This document shows positions 1-10,144 of a stretch of 50,455 nt of DNA, piece by piece. Below the pieces are notes generated by a model, which was not told where the DNA came from, did not search any database, and was given only the letters and a program-made list of their open reading frames with translations. The DNA is taken from positions 1 to 50,455 of the forward strand of contig JADRCO010000132.1 of NCBI GenBank assembly GCA_021464525.1. Direction: 5' to 3'. The translations under genes were made by a program, and so were the position numbers. Each line of letters opens with the position of its first letter. Within the stretch, counting starts at the first letter, position 1. Source of the DNA: Rhizophagus sp. LPA8_4_AMF (Eukaryota; Glomeromycota; Glomeromycetes; Glomerales; Glomeraceae).

Positions 1-55
<55 letters not shown>
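1..55. repeat. poly-T homopolymer at window edge
   Basis: The window opens with 55 uninterrupted T residues, followed by a T-rich leader up to the first gene. It could be a genuine homopolymer upstream of the F-box gene, the poly-A end of a minus-strand retroposon, or an assembly edge. The sequence alone does not decide. Confidence 0.9.
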
Positions 56-112
56 CCTTTGAAATTTTTTTCTCTCTTTTCTCTTTTGAATTTTTTTTAA
101 AAATAAATAATA

Positions 113-1619
113 ATGAAATTATTGAATTCAGATATAATTCGAAATATAATTTGGCACATAAAAGACGATAAAGCATCGCTCTTTCGTTGTTTATTAGTAA
201 ATAAAACATGGTGTTCTCAAACAATTGATATTCTTTGGAGTCAACCATTTAGACTTCTTTATTCTTGTATTTCAAAATTAGAGGATTCACCTAATTGTAA
301 TTGTACATTTTTAAATCGAAGACGTCAAGCTTCTTCATTAATTAATATTTATATTACTTTTATATTTTTAGAAAATGAACAAGATTTAATTGATAATAAT
401 ATTATTCAACAAGGACAAATTTTAAATCCTATGTTTAATTATATTAATTTTTTAAGAAATATTGATATTCATGAATTTGATTTGGCTATAATTGATTTTT
501 ATAATTTTTATGAAATAAATTTTAATAAAATTCAAAATGAGAATGAATTTGATCCAATTATACCGGAAAATTTTTTTGAAGAAATTACATCTGATGATCA
601 TACTATGAATACGATGAATGAGAATGAGACGAATGCGACGAACGAGAGTGAGACAAATGCGACGAATGAGAGTGAGATAAATGCGACGAATACGACGAAT
701 GAGACAAATACGAGCGAGACAAATACAAGTGAGACAAATACGAGTGAGGCAAATACGAGTGAGGCAAATACGAGTGAGGCAAACACGAGTGAGGCAAATA
801 CGAGTGAGGCAAATACAAATGTGATGAATGCGACGAATACGACGAATGTGACAACTCAATCAGATCAATCAACATCAACCGAAATAATTGAAAAATTAGA
901 TTATTCGGAAATAATAAAATATTTGGCCAATCAAAAAATATTGATGGAATTAAGAAATACTATTTCTCGATATCAAATTATATCAGAAATTATTTTGAAT
1001 TTTTTCATGAGAAAATGTAATAATAATTTACGACGACTTTCATTCGACGTAAATAAAATTTATCACAAAACTATTTTTAATCCTTGTAAAGATTATCAAC
1101 GTTATTCAACAGCTTTATCAATATATAAGAGAGGTGTAAGAGATAATCCTGAATATAAGGTGGCAGAAATTTACTTATCATTACCTAAGTATTTTAACGC
1201 GATAAATTGTTTATCAAATATTAGGGAATTGATTTGTACGACAAAGAGAAATATGTCAAATTTATTTTTATCATTATCAAAATATGTACATAATCTTGAT
1301 AAATTGGAAATAAATATTGATTATTCAGTAGAAGTAAATTATTTAAACTGGTTTATATCAAGAGAAAATTCTTTTTTAAGAGAAGAAGTTTCAAATTTAA
1401 TTAAATTAATTCATAAACAAAAAAATTTATCCCAATTTATATTACATAATTGTCCAGTGGATTTTTCTTTAGTTATGGAAGAATTAAAAGAATCTCAAGC
1501 AAAAAATTTAAAATCTTTAAGTTTAATTGGAATCAAATTTGAGGATAAAAAGATTTTTTTTCATTTGGGAGATTTTTTATCACTACAAAAACTTTTATTA
1601 TATAATTGTAATTTTATTC

Positions 1620-1653
<34 letters not shown>

Positions 1654-2380
1654 TGATGATGATGACGGTGATGATAATGATAATGATAATAATGATGATG
1701 ATAATAATTTCGATTTTATTATTAAAGAAAAAATATATTTACCTAATCTTAACATGATTGATTTAAATAATTCTTATATCCCTCATCAATTCTTACAATA
1801 TTTATTACAAATTTGTTCATCAAATTTAAAATATTTAGATATTGGGAAAAGATATTCATTAATTGGTTCAAATTTTAATCCTATTCAATTCATTGCAACA
1901 AATTTTTCTAATATTAAATTTCTTAAATGTGATTTATTACCTTTTGAAAATAATCATTTTATAACTTTATTAACTTATAATAGTTATTATATTCAATCTA
2001 TCATTTTAGATAATTATGAAGAAGAAAATAATAATTTCGCTAAATGTTTATCTATTTTATCAGAAATTAATCTTGATAATTTAAAATATTTTGGTATAAG
2101 AGGAAATTTTATATTTTCGGAATTTACTTTATCGAGATTTTTGGTGAATAATATTAGAAAAAATAGAGGTTTAAATTTACGTGTATTGGAATTTACTAAT
2201 AATATTTGGTTTAATAATGATTATTTAAAAGAAATTCTTAAATGTTTGGATGATGGTTTTACTTGTAATAAATTAATTATTACAACTATTGGTGAGATTA
2301 AACCTGAATTATTGGTTAAAGCAAGGGAGAAGATTAAGGTGGTTCAATGTGTAGATAAAACTTTATATGGAATATATTAA
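113..2380 (+). CDS. F-box-like / LRR-like protein with NTSEA repeat
   Basis: Intronless 755-residue protein. The first 50 residues look like a degenerate F-box (an LLNSDIIRNIIWHIK helix, then LFRCLLVNKTWC and an IDILWSQPF end), the usual start of the large F-box-like family of Rhizophagus, whose members are thought to recruit substrates to SCF ubiquitin ligases. The C-terminal half (from about residue 350) has irregular leucine-rich segments such as LKSLSLIGIKFED and LKYLDIG, consistent with degenerate LRRs. Two low-complexity inserts break the fold: an Asn/Thr/Ser/Glu tract at about residues 164-245 and an Asn/Asp tract at about residues 503-532. The ATG at 113 is the first in the frame and follows a T-rich leader. 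F-box assignment rests on pattern only; substrate unknown. Confidence 0.75.
600..855 (+). repeat. in-frame minisatellite (15-bp NTSEA units)
   Basis: Inside the F-box-like gene, a run of short repeats. A 15-bp unit around AATACGAGTGAGGCA recurs at least six times from about 706 to 811, giving repeated NTSET/NTSEA pentapeptides, flanked by looser ACGAATGAGA-type units. Units are multiples of 3 bp, so copy-number change would keep the frame. It is richer in G and C than the surrounding gene, and its antisense frames stay open, which explains several spurious minus-strand ORFs here. Confidence 0.85.
1618..1705 (+). repeat. AAT/GAT trinucleotide tract coding poly-Asn/Asp
   Basis: About 88 bp of AAT repeats passing into GAT repeats, in frame within the F-box-like gene. 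It encodes a poly-Asn then Asp/Asn run (about residues 503-532) between two leucine-rich segments. Typical of replication-slippage repeats; probably an unstructured loop. Confidence 0.85.
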
Positions 2381-2889
2381 TATATATATATATTTATCTA
2401 TGAAAGGTTGAATTTTTAAGGAATGGGAATTTAAAGTATTTAAAGATTTAATTTTTGTTAATTCGTGTATAAGTATATTATTATAATAATTTATATTTTA
2501 TTTTATTCATTTTAACGATTCACGATCGATATTAGTCACGTGACAAATGTAGAACTATTTTTGGTTTTTTTTGTTTGAATTCGACATTCTGTTGGAAAAT
2601 ATCCGATTAGTCAAATTATTTAGATAGATTTTTATGTTTCTTTATGTACCCTCTAAAATGTATTACACAATTTTACCATGGCGGTCGCCTTTCTAAAGTA
2701 AAAAACATTTTGATGATTTCATTAAATAAACCATATATATATTAAATTCAAACTTCAATTCATAATATGAAGACAAATTGATAATAAAAGATGATTTTAT
2801 ATCAGAAATAATTTATGTCAATCCCGTAATTGACTTCAATCCTGTATTTGGACGAGCAGAAATAACTTTAAGAAACTTGTGGCGTGGTG
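2381..2889. other. intergenic, 3' flank of the F-box-like gene
   Basis: No coding signal seen. It holds a perfect 10-bp palindrome GTCACGTGAC at 2535-2544 (an E-box core CACGTG), the only notable site. Confidence 0.5.
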
Positions 2890-5445
2890 AATAGATATAC
2901 GATACGGTCATACGGGTAAAGGATTTGGTGGTAAAATAGTATTATTAAAGATTCACAAGGGATTGGCTAGAAATTTTATATGAGGTAAAGACTATTACTT
3001 TGGTATACAAACGTATTTATTAATCATAAATATATTTTTCATTAGATTAAACGTATAACTTTTGATATGAGATATTTTATATGTTAAATTTCTTGCTAGG
3101 GAAGAGATCGGTACGGTTTATAAAACTAATGAAGGATGGCTATATTACGTTATAGTTCTTGCTAAGGGAGGGATCGGTAGCTTATATCGAAGGGTAGTTA
3201 TATTACGTTGAATTCTCGCTACGGTTTATAAACTATATGAAGGATGGTTATATTACTTGACATAGATATATAAATATAAAGGTTAAGAAGTTGATGGTCG
3301 GAATTTTATATGAGGTAAAGATTCATATTTTTGTACACAGTCGTACTATATTAATCAAAAATATAATTTTCATTAGATTAAATTGCATTAAACAACAAAT
3401 AAGGATCGAATATGAGTTATTTATAACGTTGAATTTTGAAGGATACTTTGAATTTCTCACTAAGGGAGGGCTCGGTACGGTTTATAAATTGTAATGGAGG
3501 ATGATTGTATTATTTGAAATATAAGTATGATTAAAGATTAAGTTGATGGTAAAATAGTATTATTTAAAGATTCACAAGGCATTAATTAACTCGGAATTTC
3601 ATACGAGGTAAAGATTCATATTTTTGTACACAGCCGTATTTTATTGATCATAAATATATTTTCATTAGATTAAATTGCGATTGTATAACTTTTGAATGGA
3701 TCGAATATGATATTTTATACGTTAAATTTCTTGCTAAGGAAGAGATTGGTACGGTTTATAAAACTTAATGAAGGATGGTTATATTACGTTGAAGTTCTTG
3801 CTAAAAGAGTCTTGGTATGGTTTATAAACTATATTGAAGGATGATTGTATTATTTGAAACATAAGTATGATTAAAGATTAAGTTGACGGTAAAATAGTAT
3901 TCACAAGGCATCAACTCAGAATTTCATGCGAGGTAAAATTTCATATTTTTGTACCCAGTCGTATTTTATTGATCATAAATATATTTTCATTAGATTAAAT
4001 TGCGAACGTATAACTTTTGAATAGATCGAATATGATATTTTATAAGTTAAATCTCTTGTAAGGAAGAGATTGGTACGATTTATAAAACTCAATGAAGGAT
4101 GGTTATATTACTTTGAAGTTCTTGCTAAAAGAGGGCTTGGTATGGTTTATAAATTATATTGAAGGATGGCTGTATGATTTGAAACATAAGTATGATGGAA
4201 TAAAATAAAGATTAAGAAGTTGATGGTAAAATAGCATTATTTACAAGGGCATTAACTCGGAATTTTATACGAAGTAAAGATGATTATTATTTGGCATACA
4301 AATGTATTTTGAGATATTTTATATGTTAAATTTCTTGCTAGGGAAGAGATCGGTACGGTTTATAAAACTATATTGAAGGATGGTACGGTTTATAAACTGT
4401 ATAAAAGATGGTTATATTATTTGACATAGATATATGGATTAAAAAGTTGACGGTAAAATAAATTATTTCATCAACACGGAATTTTTACAAGGTAAAGATT
4501 ATTATTATTCTGGTACACAAACACAAACGAATTTAACATAACGTGGAACGGTATGATTTATAAAATAGTAAAAGGATAGTTATATTATTTCATGGAATTT
4601 GAAACATAAATGATAGAATAGATATATACAACAAGGTATTAGCTCGGAATTTTATATGAGGTAAAGATGATTATTATTTTGGTATACAAACGTATTTTAT
4701 TAATCAAAAATATATTTTCATTAGATTAAATTACAATTAAAAAAAGTGTGATTACAGTACAGGTGATCGAGTTACAGCGGAAGATGGTGAGTTAGAGAAG
4801 AGTAAGGGTAGACATAGACGCAAGTAGTAGATATATTAGATATACATAGATAGTACTGTCCTTATTCTTTACGTGGCGCATCCATTGGGGGTAGCCCTTT
4901 GGAGTTAGTAGATAGTTGTATACTTATACTTCTACGTATATCTTTATGTAAGGAGTGTTGATTTTACGTTGTATGATCGAAGTATCAATCCTAATAAAGC
5001 TATGCGCGTTACTAACAAAAAAAAAAAAAAAAAAAAATTTGCATTAAACAAGGAATGAGGATCGAGGAGTTATTTATAACGCTGAATTTCTTGGAGAGAT
5101 TGGTACGGTTTATAAAACTATATTGAAGAATGGTTATATTATTTGAAACATAAGTATGACAGAAAGATTCACAAAAGCATTAGCTCAGAAATTTTATACG
5201 TGATAAAGATTATTATTTTGGTATAATAACGTATAAAAATATATTTTTCATTAGACTAAATTGCATTAAACGACGAATGACGTAACTTTTGAATGGATCA
5301 AATATGAGATTCAAGGTACGGCTATATTGAGGGATGGCTAAAATATGATGAAATAAATAAAGGTTAAGAAGTTAATGGTAAAATAGTATTCTCAAGGGCG
5401 TTAGCCCTGGATTTTATAACGAAGTAAGTGTAATTATGTGGTATA
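2890..5445 (+). pseudogene. tandem array of decayed TKL-kinase N-lobe segments
   Basis: A diverged unit of roughly 200-330 bp recurs. Each unit has three landmarks in order: a segment reading like the kinase glycine loop (GGTACGGTTTATAAA, i.e. GTVYK, usually preceded by codons for FL-K-G/E), a segment reading like KDGYIYY plus WDID, and a segment like DGKIVLLK followed by residues resembling the alpha-C region. Loop copies lie at about 3110, 3176, 3221, 3474, 3748, 3814, 4072, 4139, 4352, 4382, 4549, 5102 and 5316. The clearest reads FLTKGGLGTVYKL at the end of a 67-residue ORF (3291-3494). Known family: Glomeromycotina kinases with an N-lobe of the pattern GGFGTVYKA...DGYI...VALK. All copies carry stops or indels, so none is coding. 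The array is interrupted by the retroposon at 4742-5037. Confidence 0.7.
4742..5037 (+). mobile_element. poly-A retroposon (5'-truncated LINE or SINE-like)
   Basis: About 296 bp that interrupt one kinase-relic unit. It ends with a polyadenylation signal (AATAAA at 4993), a short spacer and a pure A21 tail (5017-5037). It is flanked by imperfect 14-bp copies: AAATTACAATTAAA (4728-4741) and AAATTTGCATTAAA (5035-5048), where uninterrupted units have AAATTGCATTAAA, so this looks like a target-site duplication. The 5' part stays open for about 24 codons (ending GRHRRK, then two stops), as expected for the last codons of a LINE ORF before the 3' UTR. A processed mRNA copy is an alternative. Confidence 0.7.
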
Positions 5446-5449
5446 ATAA

Positions 5450-5868
5450 TTTTTTTTTTTTTTTTTGTTTTAAAACATTAGTAACGCATTTCTTTATTAA
5501 CAAATAAAATATTTACAGATCAATAGAAATACCTAAAAATAATAATCTCGCTCCTAGAATTTTCTTTATAACTAATTTTACTATCTAAAAAGGACTATAT
5601 ATTTCTATTTCTATATTTCTATTGAATCTGCGTAAAGAACTCGAATCATCCTGCAAAACCTACATAAAAAACCCAAATCATTGCCTACAAACCCTATAGA
5701 AAAGAAAACCATCAATAAAATCAATTGGATCTATCTATAACCCGAAAAAGCTCTAAGCTGTGATTCCAATTAACGTTCGGATTAGAGGTACAAACTTTAC
5801 CTTTACCGACATAACTGCGTAACAAAGTTACGTCAATAACGTCACTACAGATGCTCACATAGTAATTT
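5450..5868 (-). mobile_element. second poly-A retroposon, opposite orientation
   Basis: Read on the minus strand, this 419-bp segment ends in an A-tail (T17 at 5450-5466 on the plus strand) preceded by a 3' end related to the element at 4742-5037: both have TAATAAAG, then ATGCG, then GTTACTAA just before the tail. Plus-strand flanks TATAATAATTT (overlapping 5442-5452) and 5869-5879 match, a candidate 11-bp target-site duplication, though AT-rich. No coding capacity was recognised. Confidence 0.6.
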
Positions 5869-6228
5869 TATAATAATTTATATAATATCGACAAGTTACA
5901 ATCTTTCATTGACTTAATGAGGATGTAGCTAAAAAAAGGAAAAGTCTGCACGGATCGCGTCAAAATCCATCCACATCAGATAATCCTCTTAATACCATTT
6001 AAACTAGATTTTTAACGGAAAGCGGCGCCGAAATGAACAGTGTTTAACCATCCATCCACGTGTCTTTGATACAATCCAAAATCTAGTTCCTAATTCTTAT
6101 CTTATACCACCTCTGAAATTATCACAATAATAAATACATAAATGAAGCTTAACTTTTCGTTGGGAAAAAAATTTTTTATGGTTAATCACGTGACTTCAAC
6201 ATAAGTTTCGTTTATATATTATATTCCT

Positions 6229-6465
6229 TTATTCTTGTTCCTTTACAGCCTTCCAGCGTTTTTGATGCTTTGTTCCTGGTGGATTATTTTTAAGGCGTTT
6301 GTCGCTAATATGTTTCTCGTCAACTTCTCTATTCTCATCTTTCATTCGATTTGTGAAATTGTCGTTTAGCATTGTAAATTCCTCAATTACTTTACTTTTT
6401 TCTGCTACGCGAACAATTTCCTTACTAATCGCAAAGTATTCAGTCTCAAAAGCAATGTTTAACAA
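6229..6465 (-). CDS. hypothetical 78-residue ORF, possible relic
   Basis: Charged, helix-rich 78-residue frame with an uninterrupted start and stop. Its end has a basic PPGTKHQKRWK motif, faintly like the basic tails following the zinc finger of FAR1/MULE-type transposases in these fungi; this is only a resemblance. It lies between the kinase array and the kinase C-lobe relic, both on the opposite strand. It may be a fragment of a degraded transposase-like gene. Expression is uncertain. Confidence 0.3.
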   Translation of the reverse strand: MLNIAFETEYFAISKEIVRVAEKSKVIEEFTMLNDNFTNRMKDENREVDEKHISDKRLKNNPPGTKHQKRWKAVKEQE

Positions 6466-6499
6466 ATAATCGTCATGAACTTTTCAGATAATAAAATTA

Positions 6500-6930
6500 T
6501 CTTGGATAAATATCATCGTGATATCTCATGAAAAAGGACTAGTTTATTGAAATTTTCATATTAATAACGGAATATTTAACATTTATATTATTTAGGATTA
6601 GGTCTGTTAAATGTAGGTTCAGAAAAACGAGTATTTTGCGGTATTACCTTAAATCGAAGTTTTATCAAGGAAATATTACACGCGAAGAATTTACTATTTA
6701 TTCGTTCGGAATGATAACGTATGGAGCATTTCCTTTTCATACCTCCGTATCATAATAAATCTCATAACGAATTATTAGCAAAAGAATTTGTCGAGACATA
6801 ATCACTCTTGGGTTGGACTTGTTCATGTTGGGGAAGTCGTCCAAATATTATCTGTTTATTAAGATGATTGAAGATGATTATTAAATCGTGAATCAGAAAT
6901 ATTTAAAAAAATTGACGAGAAAGATAAATA
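6500..6930 (+). pseudogene. decayed kinase C-lobe
   Basis: Translated in alternating frames, the segment follows the order of a kinase C-lobe. HRDIS near 6510 marks the catalytic loop; INNGIFNI near 6562 precedes a GLGL equivalent of DFG; a degraded segment stands where the activation loop and APE would be; then come YSFGMITYGAFPFH (about 6700-6742), SHNELLAKEF, a GL-P-like segment, and SEIFKKIDEKDK at the end. These match the C-lobe layout of Rhizophagus TKL-type kinases. Multiple frameshifts and stops make it non-functional. It probably belongs with the N-lobe relics upstream, separated by insertions. Confidence 0.65.
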
Positions 6931-8390
6931 ATATAAACGTCCATATTTTATTTTTTTTTGTATCGTCTTCAAAGATTCTGCAAGCTACAAGCAGATTATT
7001 AAAAAAAAAAATCCGTTAATCGAAAATGTATTCTTTTTTTTTTATGGTTACCATTAATGAATTTATTTAATCATAGACATTTTCTTAGCCCGGAGCTTAG
7101 CCCAAAAAAAAAATCGGGTTTCAGTATTGCGCAATTGTAAAATAAAAAAGTCATTATTGTTTTGGATTTGGATAAAACATAATTGTGCGACAAATTTTAC
7201 GGCTTGATCTTCTTATATCGCCATTGAAAGATAAATTTTGTGCATGATTCAACAACTTTTTGGCAAAAAAAAAAATCCCTCAAAATTATCAATAGTGTAA
7301 CCTATGCAGCCTACTGTATGCACGACTGCGGATTTTGGTGCCCCTTGAAAAGATCGTTGGTCTTTCGGTAATTTACGTGTAAGGATCTAACGTTAGATAA
7401 TAAGCACTTCCGATACTAATACTATTCGTTTATGTTCATATTGTTACACCACGTTATGTTGTTCCTTCAAAAAGGAAATTGAAAAATGAAAAATAAGAAA
7501 AATAAGTAAATTTTTTTGGTTACGCAATGAATTAAACATATTTGGAACTTCTCTATTTGTTAAAAGATAAGTTGATAGTAATTAATTTATAATTGGCCAA
7601 AAAAAAAAAAAAATTTTTTTTTTTGATGCGTTCGAAATATCATGTACCACTATTTACATTGTTTATTTTTACACAAGCACAAAGTTTTGTACTAATATTT
7701 GTTTGTCATCGGACCATTCGGAGCGCACAATTATTGTTATTTGTATATTTAAAAAATTATATTTAATAAAAAAAAAACGATATCTCTTTATCAAAAGAAA
7801 ATTCTTATTTAAATTCTAACAAAAATATTATGTTACACAATTTAGTCATCATTAATTAATAACTACCTGTTTGTTGTATCTTACGAAAACGGGTACGATT
7901 TTCTGGGATAACGTGATTATCTGGCGGAATGTTTTGAAATGATTTAAGCATCTAAGGATAAACTTTCACATGAATTTATATCTAAAGGATGATGAAGGAT
8001 GTGATTAAATACCAGAAATTCTGCGGAGAAGCCTACATCGTTGGGTTGAATATCAGTTGAATATAATAAATTTGATCATCAAATTTCATTTAATTATCAT
8101 TTAAAAAGAATATGTAAATAAATATTTTTTTTAAGTTAGATCATCCATTTATATTGATTTATATTGTAAAAATAAAACCTATAAAACTAATGACCTAAAC
8201 ATTAACAGATAATATTTAAAGTTAAAAATTTGAGCCTGAGAAATTTTTTTTTTTAAAAAAAAAATTTTTTTTTTGTGTTGTTTCTTCTTTTTTTTAATTT
8301 AAAAAGTTTTATATATTCATCTAATTATTTATTTATCTATAATTAATTATTTATGTTTTTTTTATTTCTTTTGAAAAATTAAAATTCATC
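6931..8390. other. AT-rich intergenic DNA
   Basis: No gene, RNA or element boundary recognised. It contains several A-run/T-run pairs (7598-7625 and 8244-8274) that could form AT hairpins, and T-rich DNA (8280-8370) directly upstream of the SET-like gene that may be its promoter. Confidence 0.5.
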
Positions 8391-9662
8391 ATGTTTATTA
8401 AAAAACTCCCTTATATTTGTCAACAAATGAGAAAGAAGGAGTATGATACTTCTTCGAGTGAAAAGATCTTTAACGAAAAATTTCTTAATGAAAAACCTAA
8501 AAATCCTTCAGTATATGTTTTTCAAAGAACTCAAGGAGATTTCACATTAGTATCAAAACACAAATTTCGAAAATTTCAATATATACTTCATCATACATGC
8601 ACAACGACCACGACCGCAACCACATGCCACACAAAAAAGTCATGTGAACATTTCTTTAATGATAATATATTAAAGTCGGATTTATATTACGATATTTGTT
8701 CTGGTATGGAAAATTCTCAATCAAAATTATCCTGTTTCATTAAATTCTCGAAAAATCCCAATTGTTTTTTAGTTAAAAAATATATTAATAAGGAATTAAA
8801 TTTGGGATTATATGCTCTTCGAGATATTTACGAGGGGGATGAATTATCAATATGTAATAATATTGATAATTTATTTGAAATATTTAATGAATTTAATTTA
8901 TTATTCCCTAAAGAATTGGACCCTTTTAAAATAAATTTTTTACGATCACTTTATTTAGAAAAATTAGTAGAGAAATTAAATATTCTTGATTTAGATAATT
9001 TTGAATTAAATTCTCTCAATATTTCTTTGGAAGAAAGAAATTATTTGAATAATCATCCAGATTTGGTTTCAATCACTCAATCACTAGAATATTCAATATT
9101 ATCACATTTCTCTTCATCTAATCTTTACCCTTCAAAATTATTAAATTCTTTAAAAAGTAAAAATTATTTAAATAAAATTACTTTAGTATCACTCACAAAA
9201 ACCACTTTAAAATTATTTAATTTAAAAAATGATTCTTATAATCAAATTTATTTGATCCTTTCCTTAGAACATTTCTCTGTTACACTTTCACAAAAACTTT
9301 CCATGTTATTAAATTCTTATCGTTTATTCTTACTTTGGATAAATTGTGAGCATAAATTTACTTATGCTTCTCGTATTGAACAATTTATCATTTGTTATGT
9401 AATTTCTATTAATTCCTTGATGGAAAGTTGGATTTCAATTAATGATTGGGCTAAATTATTAATAAGTATTGATGTTTTAATAGGGAATTGTGATGATAAT
9501 GTATCAGAAGAATTGAAATGTGAGAAATTTATTGAAAGGTTCAAATGGTTACAATTAAGATGTTTGGAGTGTGTAGAATTCAAGTGCATGATTACTTTAT
9601 GCGCTCATTATAAATTTTTAAATGAGATTTGTGACAAATTTAAAATAAACAAATTAATATAA
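8391..9662 (+). CDS. divergent SET-domain-like protein (SET3/SETD5-like)
   Basis: Intronless 423-residue protein. Residues about 60-155 match the second half of a SET domain of the SET3/MLL5 type: EHFFNDN (family FFHP-L), LYYDICSG where the family has IYIDSRMYGN, CFIKFSKNPNC where it has RFIRRSCRPN, and LGLYALRDIYEGDELSI, which closely fits the family's LYALRDI-KGEEL-I strand. The Arg-Arg-Ser-Cys-x-Pro-Asn core is changed to KFSKNPN and no post-SET cysteine cluster follows. Residues 156-423 are helical and unrecognised. Family members bind or methylate histone tails; this copy may be catalytically inactive. The start is the first ATG after a long T-rich leader. Confidence 0.55.
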   Translation: MFIKKLPYICQQMRKKEYDTSSSEKIFNEKFLNEKPKNPSVYVFQRTQGDFTLVSKHKFRKFQYILHHTCTTTTTATTCHTKKSCEHFFNDNILKSDLYYDICSGMENSQSKLSCFIKFSKNPNCFLVKKYINKELNLGLYALRDIYEGDELSICNNIDNLFEIFNEFNLLFPKELDPFKINFLRSLYLEKLVEKLNILDLDNFELNSLNISLEERNYLNNHPDLVSITQSLEYSILSHFSSSNLYPSKLLNSLKSKNYLNKITLVSLTKTTLKLFNLKNDSYNQIYLILSLEHFSVTLSQKLSMLLNSYRLFLLWINCEHKFTYASRIEQFIICYVISINSLMESWISINDWAKLLISIDVLIGNCDDNVSEELKCEKFIERFKWLQLRCLECVEFKCMITLCAHYKFLNEICDKFKINKLI

Positions 9663-9966
9663 TTTATTTATTGATTTATTGTAATTATTGTAATCTTTAT
9701 AATTAATATAGTATATATATATAATATTTATATTTTGTATTAAAATAAAAAAAATATATAATATGTTTTTAGCAATTGTTTTACGTACTGATGACGTGAT
9801 TATTATTTCGTGCAATATACATAAAATACTTGTTATTTCAACGATTTTCATGTATTAAAAACGGTGAATTTAAGCGCTATTTAAAAAATTCATTATATCA
9901 GAAGGTAAAATTTTCTAAGTTTAGGTTATATCTGATTTTTTGTTTATATTGAATACCTGATTATAC
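9663..9966. other. 3' flank of SET-like gene
   Basis: AT-rich DNA with no gene seen. The 65-residue antisense frame here has a low-complexity Ile/Tyr/Asn composition and is not supported. Confidence 0.5.
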
Positions 9967-10136
9967 CAGTGTCTAAAATTTAAATTTTTTTTTTTACTTA
10001 CCCCCCAAAAAAAAAATAACTTGAATGCGGACTTACGGAACTCCAAAAATTTTCCGCATCTGCGTTTTAAATTTTACAAGTGGAAAAAAAAATTAACATG
10101 CGTTCCGCAAGCTCCGCAAGTGAATTTTAGACACTG
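9967..10136. mobile_element. hAT-like MITE
   Basis: A 170-bp element with terminal inverted repeats CAGTGTCTAAAATT at both ends. The flanking 8-mers are GATTATAC (9959-9966) and AATTATGC (10137-10144), 6 of 8 identical. A CAGTG terminus with an 8-bp duplication is characteristic of hAT transposons; no transposase fits inside, so it would be a non-autonomous MITE. The interior has GC-richer segments with repeated TTCCGCA motifs. Confidence 0.65.
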
Positions 10137-10144
10137 AATTATGC

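Noticed and set aside
452-878. Three minus-strand ORFs opposite the F-box-like gene.
   Set aside because: They arise because the 15-bp coding minisatellite has no stops in antisense frames; their sequences are pure low-complexity repeats.
3291-3494. 67-residue ORF as an independent gene.
   Set aside because: It is one unit of the decayed kinase N-lobe array; its GGLGTVYK end is shared with about twelve broken sisters.
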